Shown: one piece after another, positions 33,460-41,502 of the stretch
Numbering within the stretch: position 1 is the first letter of the stretch
Layout: every line of letters starts with the position of its first letter
NCBI RefSeq assembly: GCF_021390595.1
Contig: NZ_JAJEJR010000003.1
Coordinates: forward strand, 558,001 to 622,000
DNA: 64,000 nucleotides
Direction of reading: 5' to 3'
Source of the DNA: Paraburkholderia sp. HP33-1
Lineage (GTDB): Bacteria > Pseudomonadota > Gammaproteobacteria > Burkholderiales > Burkholderiaceae
Program-made: the position numbers and the translations under genes
Notes under the pieces: model-generated
The model's database searches: none
What the model was told of the DNA's origin: nothing
Seen by the model: the letters and a program-made list of their open reading frames with translations, nothing else

Positions 33460-34794
33460 ATGAAAAGATCGCTCGTACGCGGTGCGCTTTCGCTTGCCTT
33501 GCTAAGTCTGGCGGTCGGCCTCGCAGCGCCGGCCCAGGCTAAAACCGAAATTACGTTGTCGCGCTTTTTCGGCGCCTGCGACGCTGAATACGGCAATGTG
33601 AATGACGTGAACAAGGCCGCGGGGGAGTGCGGAATCATCACGACACTGGTCAACCAGTTCAATGCGACGAACAAGGAAGACATCGTCGTCAAGCCGCAGA
33701 TCATCGAATGGGCTCCGTACTATACGCAGATCGACGCGCGCATTCTGAGTCACGACGTGCCGACGATTTCGGTCATGCACGAAGCGGTACTCGGAGACTA
33801 TGTGAAGCGCAAGCTCGTCGAACCGCTTGACGACGGCTTCAGATCGGTGGGAATCGATACGAAGGACTTCACGGGCCACGCGCGCCGCGGTGTCACGTTC
33901 GACGACAAAACCTACGCATTGCCGTTCGACACGCATTCGTGGCTTTGGCACATCAACATCAATCTGTTCAGGAAGGCGGGTCTCGTCGACGCGAGCGGCA
34001 AGCCGATCCTGCCCACCACGCCTGACGAACTGCTCAAACAGGCGAAGCAGTTCAAGGACAAGACCGGCCTGCCGTATCTCACCATGCCGATCGCCAACGA
34101 GAGCGCCGCGCAGACCCGCTCGCTGTACACGATGGTCTATCAGCAGAACGGCACGCTCTTTCCGTCAGGCCCGACAAAAATCGATCCGCGCGTCACGCCC
34201 GTCACCAATGCACTGCAATTGCTGGATGGGCTGATGAAGGCGGGCGACATCACTCCGAACCTTGACTACGGCGCATCGAATCAGGCGTTCATGAACGGCA
34301 AGGCAGGCGTGCTGATCTGCGGCACATGGATGATCGAGGACCTGACCAATCTGGCGAAGCAGACGGATTCGCCGCTCGCCAACAATGGCTACGAGGTCGT
34401 CCCGTTCCCAAACCTGTTCCAGAAGAAGGCGGTATGGGCCGATGGCCACTCATGGGTGATGCTCAAGGGCGGTGCCAAGGATGACAAGAGCCGCCATGCC
34501 GCGTTCGTGTTCCTCAAGTTCCTCTACGACCACGACGCCGACTGGGCCCGCACCGGGCATCTGCCGGCCCGGCAGTCGGTGATCGATAGTGCGGCGTTCA
34601 ACGCATTGCCGCACCGCGCGGAGATCAAGGAGATCTCGTCCACCGGCTATGCGCTGCCGAACACGGTGCCGCGTCAGTTCGCGATTCAGGAAATCGTCGG
34701 CAGCGAGGTCAGTAACATGTTGACCTCAGGCAAGCCGATTGCCGCCGTCGAGCAAGACGCACAAGACCGTGTCAACAAGCTGTTGTCGAGGTAG
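33460..34794 (+). CDS. ABC sugar transporter substrate-binding protein (second system)
   Basis: A 444-residue periplasmic protein with AGGAG upstream of ATG 33460. Residues 1-26 are a signal peptide ending AQAK. The mature protein is SBP_bac_1-like, with YALPFDTHSWLWHINI, GVLICGTWMIEDL and a later WADGHSWVMLKGG. Two Cys near the N-terminus of the mature part (ACDAEYG and GECGII) may form a disulfide. It ends the importer part of the operon and precedes GH51. The placement after the permeases, behind the hairpin array, suggests differential expression of this most abundant component. Confidence 0.92.
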   Translation: MKRSLVRGALSLALLSLAVGLAAPAQAKTEITLSRFFGACDAEYGNVNDVNKAAGECGIITTLVNQFNATNKEDIVVKPQIIEWAPYYTQIDARILSHDVPTISVMHEAVLGDYVKRKLVEPLDDGFRSVGIDTKDFTGHARRGVTFDDKTYALPFDTHSWLWHININLFRKAGLVDASGKPILPTTPDELLKQAKQFKDKTGLPYLTMPIANESAAQTRSLYTMVYQQNGTLFPSGPTKIDPRVTPVTNALQLLDGLMKAGDITPNLDYGASNQAFMNGKAGVLICGTWMIEDLTNLAKQTDSPLANNGYEVVPFPNLFQKKAVWADGHSWVMLKGGAKDDKSRHAAFVFLKFLYDHDADWARTGHLPARQSVIDSAAFNALPHRAEIKEISSTGYALPNTVPRQFAIQEIVGSEVSNMLTSGKPIAAVEQDAQDRVNKLLSR

Positions 34795-34907
34795 TGGCCG
34801 CGCGGCTGCCGCAAACTCGACCGAATTCGATCGAAACCAAGCGAACTCAATAGCCGGCGTGCCGCGTCGGGCGGCACGCGCAGGCATCTTCAACAGGACC
34901 TATCACA

Positions 34908-36428
34908 ATGATTGCTTCCCGCCTTGTCGTCGACCGGGATTTCGTCGTCGCGGACCTTGACCGGCGCGTGTTCGGTACGTTCGTCGAACATATGGGCCGT
35001 TGCGTCTATACCGGCATCTATGAGCCGGATCACCCCGATGCGGACGAGTGTGGCTATCGAAAAGACGTGATGGCGCTGACCCGCGAACTCGGACCGACCA
35101 TCGTCCGTTATCCTGGCGGCAACTTTCTGTCAGGCTATAACTGGGAGGACGGCGTCGGCCCGAAAGCGCAGCGGCCGAAGCGGCTTGATCTCGCATGGTA
35201 TTCGGTCGAGACCAATCAGTTCGGCACCAACGAATTCATCGACTGGTGCCGCGAACTCGATATCGAGCCGATGTACGGCGTCAACCTCGGCACGCGCGGA
35301 CCGGACGAAGCGCGCCGGTTCGTCGAGTATTGCAATCATCCTGGCGGCACCACGCTGTCGGACTTGCGTCACGAACACGGCTATGCGAAGCCGCATGACA
35401 TCAAGTTCTGGTGCCTCGGCAACGAGATGGACGGGCCTTGGCAAATCGGCCGCAAGACCGCCGACGAGTACGGTCGCACCGCGCTCGAAACGGCCAAGCT
35501 GATGCGCGCGGTGGACCCCACCATCCAGCTCGCGGCGTGCGGCTCGTCGAACCATGAGATGGCGACCTATGGCGCGTGGGAAGACCGCGTGCTCGAACAC
35601 TGCTTCGATCAGGTCGACTTCATCTCGTTGCATACGTACTTCGAGAACCGTCATGACTCGACCGCGGAATTCTTCGGCAACATCGACGTGATGGATCTGT
35701 TCATCAAGGAGATCGTGGCCGTCGCGGACAGTGTGGCGGCGCGCAAGCATTCGACCAAACGCATCATGCTGTCGTTCGATGAATGGAACGTCTGGTACAA
35801 GGCCCGCACGATCAACGATCTGCGCAAGCCGGGCTGGCCAACCGCGCCGCGCCTGATCGAAGAGATCTACAACGCCGAGGACGCGCTGGTGGTCGGCGGC
35901 GCGCTGATCACGATGATGAACAACGCGGATCGCGTCAAGACGGCTTGCCTCGCGCAACTCGTCAACGTGATTGGACCGATCATGACCGAGCCGGGCGGTG
36001 CCGCCTGGCGGCAGACGATCTTTTATCCGTTCTCGCAGGCATCGAAGTTCGGGCATGGTCGCGTGCTCAAGCCGGTGATCGAATCGCCGGCCTACGCGGC
36101 CGAAACCTTCCCTGAGATCGCCTACCTGTGCGCCGCCGTGGTCGACGACCGCGCGAGCGGCACCACGACGATCTTCGCGTTGAACCGGCACCTGACCGAC
36201 GAGATGGACCTCAGCATCGAATTGCGCGGCCTCGGCGTGGAGCGCACGCTCGATCACGCGCTCGAACTTCACCACCCGAACATGAAGGCGGTGAATACGC
36301 GCGAAGCGCCGCTGACGGTCGTTCCCGCGACCAACGAGAATGTCTCGGTCGATGGCGAAAAACTGACGGCGCGTCTGAAACCCGGTTCGTGGAACGTGAT
36401 CGTCACGACCGCGGCAAAGCGCGGCTAG
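34908..36428 (+). CDS. GH51 alpha-L-arabinofuranosidase
   Basis: A 506-residue enzyme without a signal peptide, thus cytoplasmic. The catalytic acid/base Glu is in WCLGNEMDGPWQ (about residue 172), and the nucleophile Glu is in SFDEWNVWY (about 292). The substrate-binding segment VRYPGGNFLSGYNWEDGVGP and the C-terminal beta domain are typical of GH51. Length fits (about 500). It removes alpha-1,2/1,3/1,5-linked L-arabinofuranose from oligosaccharides. Located downstream of the second importer and 34 bases upstream of a GntR gene, it is a natural partner of the GH127 enzyme for mixed-linkage arabino-oligosaccharides. Confidence 0.95.
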   Translation: MIASRLVVDRDFVVADLDRRVFGTFVEHMGRCVYTGIYEPDHPDADECGYRKDVMALTRELGPTIVRYPGGNFLSGYNWEDGVGPKAQRPKRLDLAWYSVETNQFGTNEFIDWCRELDIEPMYGVNLGTRGPDEARRFVEYCNHPGGTTLSDLRHEHGYAKPHDIKFWCLGNEMDGPWQIGRKTADEYGRTALETAKLMRAVDPTIQLAACGSSNHEMATYGAWEDRVLEHCFDQVDFISLHTYFENRHDSTAEFFGNIDVMDLFIKEIVAVADSVAARKHSTKRIMLSFDEWNVWYKARTINDLRKPGWPTAPRLIEEIYNAEDALVVGGALITMMNNADRVKTACLAQLVNVIGPIMTEPGGAAWRQTIFYPFSQASKFGHGRVLKPVIESPAYAAETFPEIAYLCAAVVDDRASGTTTIFALNRHLTDEMDLSIELRGLGVERTLDHALELHHPNMKAVNTREAPLTVVPATNENVSVDGEKLTARLKPGSWNVIVTTAAKRG

Positions 36429-36462
36429 ATGGCTCGCACGGGACGTCTACGAAGGAGGGGTG

Positions 36463-37206
36463 ATGTTCGAGCGTGAGCCCGTCGTAGGGACGATGACCGC
36501 GCAGGTCGCGCGGATCGTCGGCATGAGGATCGTCTCGGGCGAATTCGGCCCAGGCGATCTGCTCCCTGTCGAAAGCGAGTTGTGCACCGAGTACCGCGTG
36601 AGTCGCACGACGGTGCGCGAGGCGATCAAACAGCTTACCGGCAAGCGCCTGATCGAAGTGACGCCGAAGATCGGCACGCGCGTGTTGCCGTTCTCGGACT
36701 GGAATCTGCTTGACCGTGACGTGCTCGCGTGGCGGCTCAATGCGCAGTTCGATTCGAAGATCGTCGAGGACATCTTCGAGATGCGCCTCTGCTTCGAGCC
36801 GCGCGCGAGCTTTCTGGCGGCGCGGCACGGCAGTGACGACGACTTTCAGTTAATCGAGCGCCGCTATCGCGAGCTGGCCAGCGCGTATGCATCGCCGTCG
36901 GTGCAGTCGGATGTGCGCGCGGTGGGCGAGGCGGTGCTGGAGTTTCATATGGCGATCATCGCAATGTCGCAGAACGGCATGTTCATCACGATCGGCAGTG
37001 CGATCAAGGCGGCGTTGCGGGTGTCGTCGGAGATGCTGCTGCGGCAGGCGGCGCGGCCCAGCGAAGATATCGAATTGCATGACGCCGTGCGTCGCCGGAT
37101 CGTTTCGCGCGAAGCACAGGCCGCGTCCGCCGCGATGACGCGGCTGCTCGAAGCATCGCGCGAAAGGATGCTGCGCTACACGATCAGACCGAAGAACACG
37201 GTGTGA
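36463..37206 (+). CDS. GntR-family (FadR subgroup) transcriptional regulator
   Basis: About 247 residues from ATG 36463, preceded closely by AAGGAGG; a GTG at 36460 is equally placed. The N-terminal winged helix (residues about 10-75) has GEFGPGDLLPVESELCTEYRVSRTTVREAIKQL. The C-terminal helical FCD effector domain (about 95-230) carries AVGEAVLEFHMAIIAMSQN and LHDAVRRRIVSR, with potential metal-binding His. It follows GH51 by 34 bases in the same operon, so it probably represses the operon and is relieved by a catabolic intermediate. Confidence 0.92.
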   Translation: MFEREPVVGTMTAQVARIVGMRIVSGEFGPGDLLPVESELCTEYRVSRTTVREAIKQLTGKRLIEVTPKIGTRVLPFSDWNLLDRDVLAWRLNAQFDSKIVEDIFEMRLCFEPRASFLAARHGSDDDFQLIERRYRELASAYASPSVQSDVRAVGEAVLEFHMAIIAMSQNGMFITIGSAIKAALRVSSEMLLRQAARPSEDIELHDAVRRRIVSREAQAASAAMTRLLEASRERMLRYTIRPKNTV

Positions 37207-37303
37207 CGCCCAGACGGCTTCTGCGGAATGCGGCCGTGTGGAAACTGTTTTCTTTGCCGGAGACGAGGTCGCCAGTCCGATCAATCGAGTTTCGTTTTCA
37301 CGG

Positions 37304-37550
37304 CATCTCAAGGAGGCGCTACGGAAGCGCATGCACGAACCGATTCCAGTGCAAGGGCAATGGCTCAGGCAGGTGGTTCGCGGATACTTCGCGTATCACG
37401 CGGTGCCTACCAACTCGCGGGCACTCCTCGCATTCCGGCATCACGTCACCGATCTATGGCGACGCACGCTCCGGCGGCGCAGTCAAAAGGACGCCATGAC
37501 GTGGGAGCGAATGAGACGAATCGGCGCTTCGCCGTCAAACACCCCGGTTG
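37304..37550 (+). pseudogene. fragment of a group II intron reverse transcriptase/maturase
   Basis: The translated segment LRKRMHEPIPVQGQWLRQVV, then RGYFAYHAVPTNSRALLAFR and VTDLWRRTLRRRSQK with TWERM, matches the C-terminal part of bacterial group II intron-encoded proteins. After TWERMRRI the family's next block (with PRILHPWP) is missing, and RFAVKHPG appears in another frame, indicating an internal deletion plus frameshift. The N-terminal RT domain is absent. The fragment lies between the GntR gene and the DctA gene. Confidence 0.75.
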
Positions 37551-37602
37551 TCTCAGATTGGTTTGTCATGGCGGCGATTCAGAATAAGGTTGGCTCGGCG
37601 AT

Positions 37603-38958
37603 TCAGTGCGTGTGGGGCCGGATGATGACGTCGTTCGGGTGTGTGAGGCCCGCCGGTCCGTCGTCGATGGACTCCAGTGTTTCGAGGCTCGTGTCAGAAC
37701 GATTGAGCATCGCACGGGCTTGATTCATGTCGAGCGCACCCTCCCAACGCGCAACCACAATGGTCGCCACCCCGTTGCCGATAAGATTGGTAACCGCACG
37801 CGCCTCGTTGAGAAATCGGTCGACTCCCAGCAGCAGCACCAGCCCGGACACAGGAATCTTGTGCATCGTGGCGAGCGTAGCCGCCAGTGCAACGAATCCC
37901 GCTCCGGCCACACCAGCCGAGCCTTTCGAGGTCAGCAGCAACACGCCAAGCAACAGCAACTGATCCCAGATCGTCAGATTAATATTCATCGCCTGTGCGA
38001 CAAAGATCGACGCCATCGTCAGGTAGATTGCCGTGCCATCAGCATTAAACGTATAGCCCGTTGGCAACACCATCCCGACAACAGGGCGCGAGCAACCCAT
38101 CTTTTCCATCTTGATGAGCATCTGGGGGAGAACCGCTTCGGTAGAGGCCGTACCGAGGGTGATGAAAATCTCGTCCTTGATGTAGCGAAGATACTTCCAC
38201 AACGACAACCCGCTCAGACTCATGACGAGACCGAGCACGACAACCACGAAGAAGATTGAGGTCAGGTAAAGACACAGCATCAGCTGACCAAACGATGCCA
38301 GCGTGCCGATTCCGTACTTCGCGATGGTGAACGCCATGCCGCCAAACGCACCGACAGGCGCGACATACATCACGATTCGTACGACCCCGAACATGCCCTG
38401 AAGGAACATATCGAGCATGTCAACTAAAGGCGCGGTGCGGGGGCCGAGCTTCGCGAGAGCAATCGCGAGCAGCAGCGAGAAGAATATGATCGGCAAGATC
38501 TCTCCATTCGCAAACGCTCCAACAATACTGTTGGGAACGATGCTCATGAGGAATTCAAGCATGCCGTGTTGTTGTGCTGCGTGGGTGTAGGTGGAGATCG
38601 CCGAACTGTCGATATGAGCCGGGTCGATGTTCATACCGCTGCCTGGCTTGATGACGTTGACGATGATAAGACCGGCAGCGAGCGCAATCGTCGAGGCGAT
38701 TTCGAAGTAGACGACCGCCTTCACACCAACCCGGCCGGCCTCATGAAGGTCACTCATGCGGGCGATGCCGACTACGACCGACGCAAAAATGATCGGCGCA
38801 AGCAGCATCCGGATCAGTTTGATGAACAGATCGCCGAGTGGCTTAAGTTGAGAACCGATGTCAGGGTAGAAATGGCCGACGAGCACACCAGCGATAATTC
38901 CAATCAAAACCTGTACGTAAAGCCTGGAAAGAGATTTTCCGATTCTTGAAACCAGCAT
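37603..38958 (-). CDS. dctA: C4-dicarboxylate transporter, DctA-like
   Basis: A 451-residue inner-membrane symporter of the DAACS family (usual length 420-450), with AGGAGAC upstream of ATG 38958. Typical segments are FIKLIRMLLAPIIFASVVVGI, SIVPNSIVGAFANGEILPII, the Ser/Thr-rich TLGTASTEAVLPQMLIKME re-entrant loop and PTGYTFNADGTAIYLTMA with the substrate/cation-binding residues. DctA proteins import succinate, fumarate, malate and related acids with protons or sodium. Downstream of TarD on the same strand, it may bring in tartrate. Confidence 0.92.
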   Translation of the reverse strand: MLVSRIGKSLSRLYVQVLIGIIAGVLVGHFYPDIGSQLKPLGDLFIKLIRMLLAPIIFASVVVGIARMSDLHEAGRVGVKAVVYFEIASTIALAAGLIIVNVIKPGSGMNIDPAHIDSSAISTYTHAAQQHGMLEFLMSIVPNSIVGAFANGEILPIIFFSLLLAIALAKLGPRTAPLVDMLDMFLQGMFGVVRIVMYVAPVGAFGGMAFTIAKYGIGTLASFGQLMLCLYLTSIFFVVVVLGLVMSLSGLSLWKYLRYIKDEIFITLGTASTEAVLPQMLIKMEKMGCSRPVVGMVLPTGYTFNADGTAIYLTMASIFVAQAMNINLTIWDQLLLLGVLLLTSKGSAGVAGAGFVALAATLATMHKIPVSGLVLLLGVDRFLNEARAVTNLIGNGVATIVVARWEGALDMNQARAMLNRSDTSLETLESIDDGPAGLTHPNDVIIRPHTH

Positions 38959-39084
38959 GACCGTCTCCTATCTATGCCTGGCATCTTTTGATGAAGTCAG
39001 GTCGAGCACCGCAGCGACATTTACCGCTGCGGCGAGCACGGCCCTCATTTCGCCTGCGTTCCATTGATCTGTTTTTATGAACGC

Positions 39085-39107
39085 CGCGCCGACGCTTTGT
39101 CGGCGCG
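39085..39107. terminator. hairpin between TarD and DctA genes
   Basis: CGCGCCGAC-GCTTT-GTCGGCGCG forms a 9-bp GC-rich stem with a 5-base loop in the 165-bp gap. In the direction of these minus-strand genes no U-tract follows, so it may be a partial terminator or an mRNA-stabilising or processing structure rather than a classical terminator. Confidence 0.4.
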
Positions 39108-39123
39108 TTTGCCGCTTGACCGC

Positions 39124-40290
39124 TTATGCAGACAGCTTTTGCATCTCGGCGTAGAGATCGGCCTTTCCTTCAAAGCCGATGCCGGGCAGATCGGGCATTG
39201 TGATATAGCCGCCGTCCACCTTTACGCCATCGGGGAAGCCGCCGTACGGCTGGAACAGATCCGGATACGATTCGTTGCCGCCCAGACCGAGTCCGGCAGC
39301 GATATTCAGCGACATCTGGTGACCACCGTGCGGAATGCAGCGGGTCCGCGACCAGCCGTGCTGATGCAGCATGTCGAGCGTGCGCAGGTACTCGACGAGC
39401 CCGTAGCTCAGCGCGCAATCGAATTGCAGCCAGTCACGGTCGGGGCGCATACCGCCGTAGCGGATCAGGTTGCGGGCGTCTTGCATCGAGAACAGGTCTT
39501 CACCCGTCGCCATCGGCTTGTCGTAGTAATTGCGCAGCGTCGCCTGCAACTCGAAGTCGAGCGGATCGCCCGGTTCCTCGTACCAGAACAGGTCGTATTG
39601 CGACAGCGCCTTTGCGTACTGGATAGCCGTGTCGAGATCGAAGCGGCCATTCGCATCGACGGCAAGCTTCTGACCATCCTGCAGCACGCTAAGAATTGAG
39701 TCGATGCGGCGCAGATCTTCATCGAGCGAAGCGCCACCGATCTTCTTCTTGACGACCGTATAGCCCCGGTCGATGTAGCTGCGCATTTCGTCTTTCAGCT
39801 TTCCGTGATCCTGGCCCGGGTAGTAGTAGCCGCCTGCTGCGTACACGAAGATCTTACGGTTCGGTCGACCATTGCCGTAGCGGTCGGCGAGCAACTGGAA
39901 CAGCGGCTTGCCTTCAATTTTCGCGACGGCATCCCAGACAGCCATGTCGATCGTGCCGATCGCGACCGAACGCTCACCATGACCACCGGGCTTTTCGTTG
40001 GTGAACATCGTTGCCCAGATCTTGTGGGGGTCGAGGTTGTCGCCTGCGTCGTCGACGAGGCTGGCGGGATCAGCTTCAAGAATGCGCGGGATGAAGCGCT
40101 CGCGCATGAGCTTGCCCTGGCCGTAGCGACCATTGGAGTTAAAGCCGTAACCCACCACCGGCTTGCCGTCCCGGATGACATCCGTCACCACGGCGACGAG
40201 ACTCAGCGTCATGTTGCTGAAGTCAATGTAGGCATTCCGGATCGGGGAGCTGATCGGAACGGTCTTTTCGCGGATTTCAACGATTCTCAT
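39124..40290 (-). CDS. tarD: D(-)-tartrate dehydratase, enolase superfamily
   Basis: A 388-residue enzyme with AGGAGAC upstream of ATG 40290. It has the mandelate-racemase-like layout: the catalytic KKK segment in VVKKKIGG (about residue 183), metal ligands in VDANGRF, WYEEPGDP and ATGEDLFS (about 213, 239 and 265), and the catalytic His in RCIPHGGHQM (about 322). Overall sequence, length and these positions agree with the characterised Bradyrhizobium tartrate dehydratase TarD, which converts D-tartrate to oxaloacetate. DctA downstream and a divergent LysR gene upstream complete a small tartrate-use module. Identification is from memory of that sequence; activity on another diacid sugar is possible. 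Confidence 0.88.
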   Translation of the reverse strand: MRIVEIREKTVPISSPIRNAYIDFSNMTLSLVAVVTDVIRDGKPVVGYGFNSNGRYGQGKLMRERFIPRILEADPASLVDDAGDNLDPHKIWATMFTNEKPGGHGERSVAIGTIDMAVWDAVAKIEGKPLFQLLADRYGNGRPNRKIFVYAAGGYYYPGQDHGKLKDEMRSYIDRGYTVVKKKIGGASLDEDLRRIDSILSVLQDGQKLAVDANGRFDLDTAIQYAKALSQYDLFWYEEPGDPLDFELQATLRNYYDKPMATGEDLFSMQDARNLIRYGGMRPDRDWLQFDCALSYGLVEYLRTLDMLHQHGWSRTRCIPHGGHQMSLNIAAGLGLGGNESYPDLFQPYGGFPDGVKVDGGYITMPDLPGIGFEGKADLYAEMQKLSA

Positions 40291-40421
40291 GACGGTGTCT
40301 CCTGAGTTTTGGCACGTATTGCATGTGTTGGGGGCTGCAATGGAACGTAGCTTATCCGCGAAATCTGCCGCTATACTTCGCCTAAATTCATTTCAATTTT
40401 TACCCTGGGTGAATAGCGAAG

Positions 40422-41381
40422 ATGGCGACTGATATTGCATCTGATTTCGATTTTTTCATTCTTCTTGCCCGGTTGAAGAGCATGTCTGGTGCGGCCCGCG
40501 CACTCGATCTGACCCCACCGGCTGCGACCAAACGGCTAGGCCTGATTGAGCAGAAACTCGGGGTGCGGCTGGTCAACAGGACAACCCGGAACGTCAGCCT
40601 GACGCCCGAAGGCGAAACGTATTTGCGCTACGCGACTCAAATCGTCGGACAAGTCCGGCAGATGGAGGAGGAGATATCGGGGACCCGTACCGATCCTCAC
40701 GGTCTTCTGCGTATCAACGCGACGTTGGGATTCGGGCGCACAACCATCGCGCCTTTGGTGTCTGATTTCGCCAGGCGATTTCCCAAGGTGGAGATCCAGT
40801 TCGAAGTGACTGACCGCCCCATTGATCTGGTTGCTGATGGGTTTGATATGGCGATCCGTTTCGGTGAACTGCCGGACAGCCGCCTTAGCGCTCGGCGCAT
40901 CATGACTAACCGTCGGTTTCTTTGCGCCTCGCCGAAGTACCTGGAGCGCTTTGGGACGCCCGAGCGGGTCGAAGATCTGGTTCAGCACCGTTGCATCATC
41001 CATCGCCAGAATGACGACGCATATGGCGTTTGGAGATACATACGGGACGATCACCTTGAAACGCTCAAAGTTACGGGAGCGCTTTCAAGCAACGACGGCG
41101 ATATAGTGTTGCGGTGGGCGCTCGACGGTCATGGAATTTTGATTCGGTCCGAATGGGATCTGGCGAAATATGTTCAGAGCGGCCGGTTGAAGCTTGTGTT
41201 ACCGGATACTCGGTTGCCTTCGGCCGACCTGTTTGTCTATTACCCCAGCCAGCGAAACCAGACGGCACGTGCCCGGGCATTCATTGATTTTTTGATCGAC
41301 CACTTTCAGGCGCCCTTTGTTCCGGTAGAGACGGGTGCTTTGATTTACGCTCAAAAAAAGAGAGCTGGACGAAAAGTCTGA
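40422..41381 (+). CDS. LysR-family transcriptional regulator (tartrate module)
   Basis: A 319-residue regulator, divergent from tarD (131 bp apart). The winged helix-turn-helix covers residues about 10-65 (MSGAARALDLTPPAATKRLGLIEQ). The effector domain has the FDMAIRFGELPDSRLSARRI segment that is characteristic of the CrgA/PP2 subgroup of LysR proteins. The intergenic region has an ATTCA-N19-TGAAT pair that could be an operator, but it is weak. By position it should control tarD-dctA in response to tartrate. Confidence 0.9.
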   Translation: MATDIASDFDFFILLARLKSMSGAARALDLTPPAATKRLGLIEQKLGVRLVNRTTRNVSLTPEGETYLRYATQIVGQVRQMEEEISGTRTDPHGLLRINATLGFGRTTIAPLVSDFARRFPKVEIQFEVTDRPIDLVADGFDMAIRFGELPDSRLSARRIMTNRRFLCASPKYLERFGTPERVEDLVQHRCIIHRQNDDAYGVWRYIRDDHLETLKVTGALSSNDGDIVLRWALDGHGILIRSEWDLAKYVQSGRLKLVLPDTRLPSADLFVYYPSQRNQTARARAFIDFLIDHFQAPFVPVETGALIYAQKKRAGRKV

Positions 41382-41502
41382 GTCGTTGATAGTCGTAACG
41401 TTGATGGTCCGCCATATGCCGCGAAGGCTTGAAAGCATTTCCGCTATTGGTCGAAAAGCACAGTTGCGGTGCTCACTTAGACTGGATGGCAGGCGTCGTC
41501 AG

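Noticed and set aside
39085..39107. The hairpin after tarD as a strong intrinsic terminator
   Set aside because: There is no U-tract on the transcribed strand, and DctA continues in the same direction; kept only as a weak terminator or processing structure.
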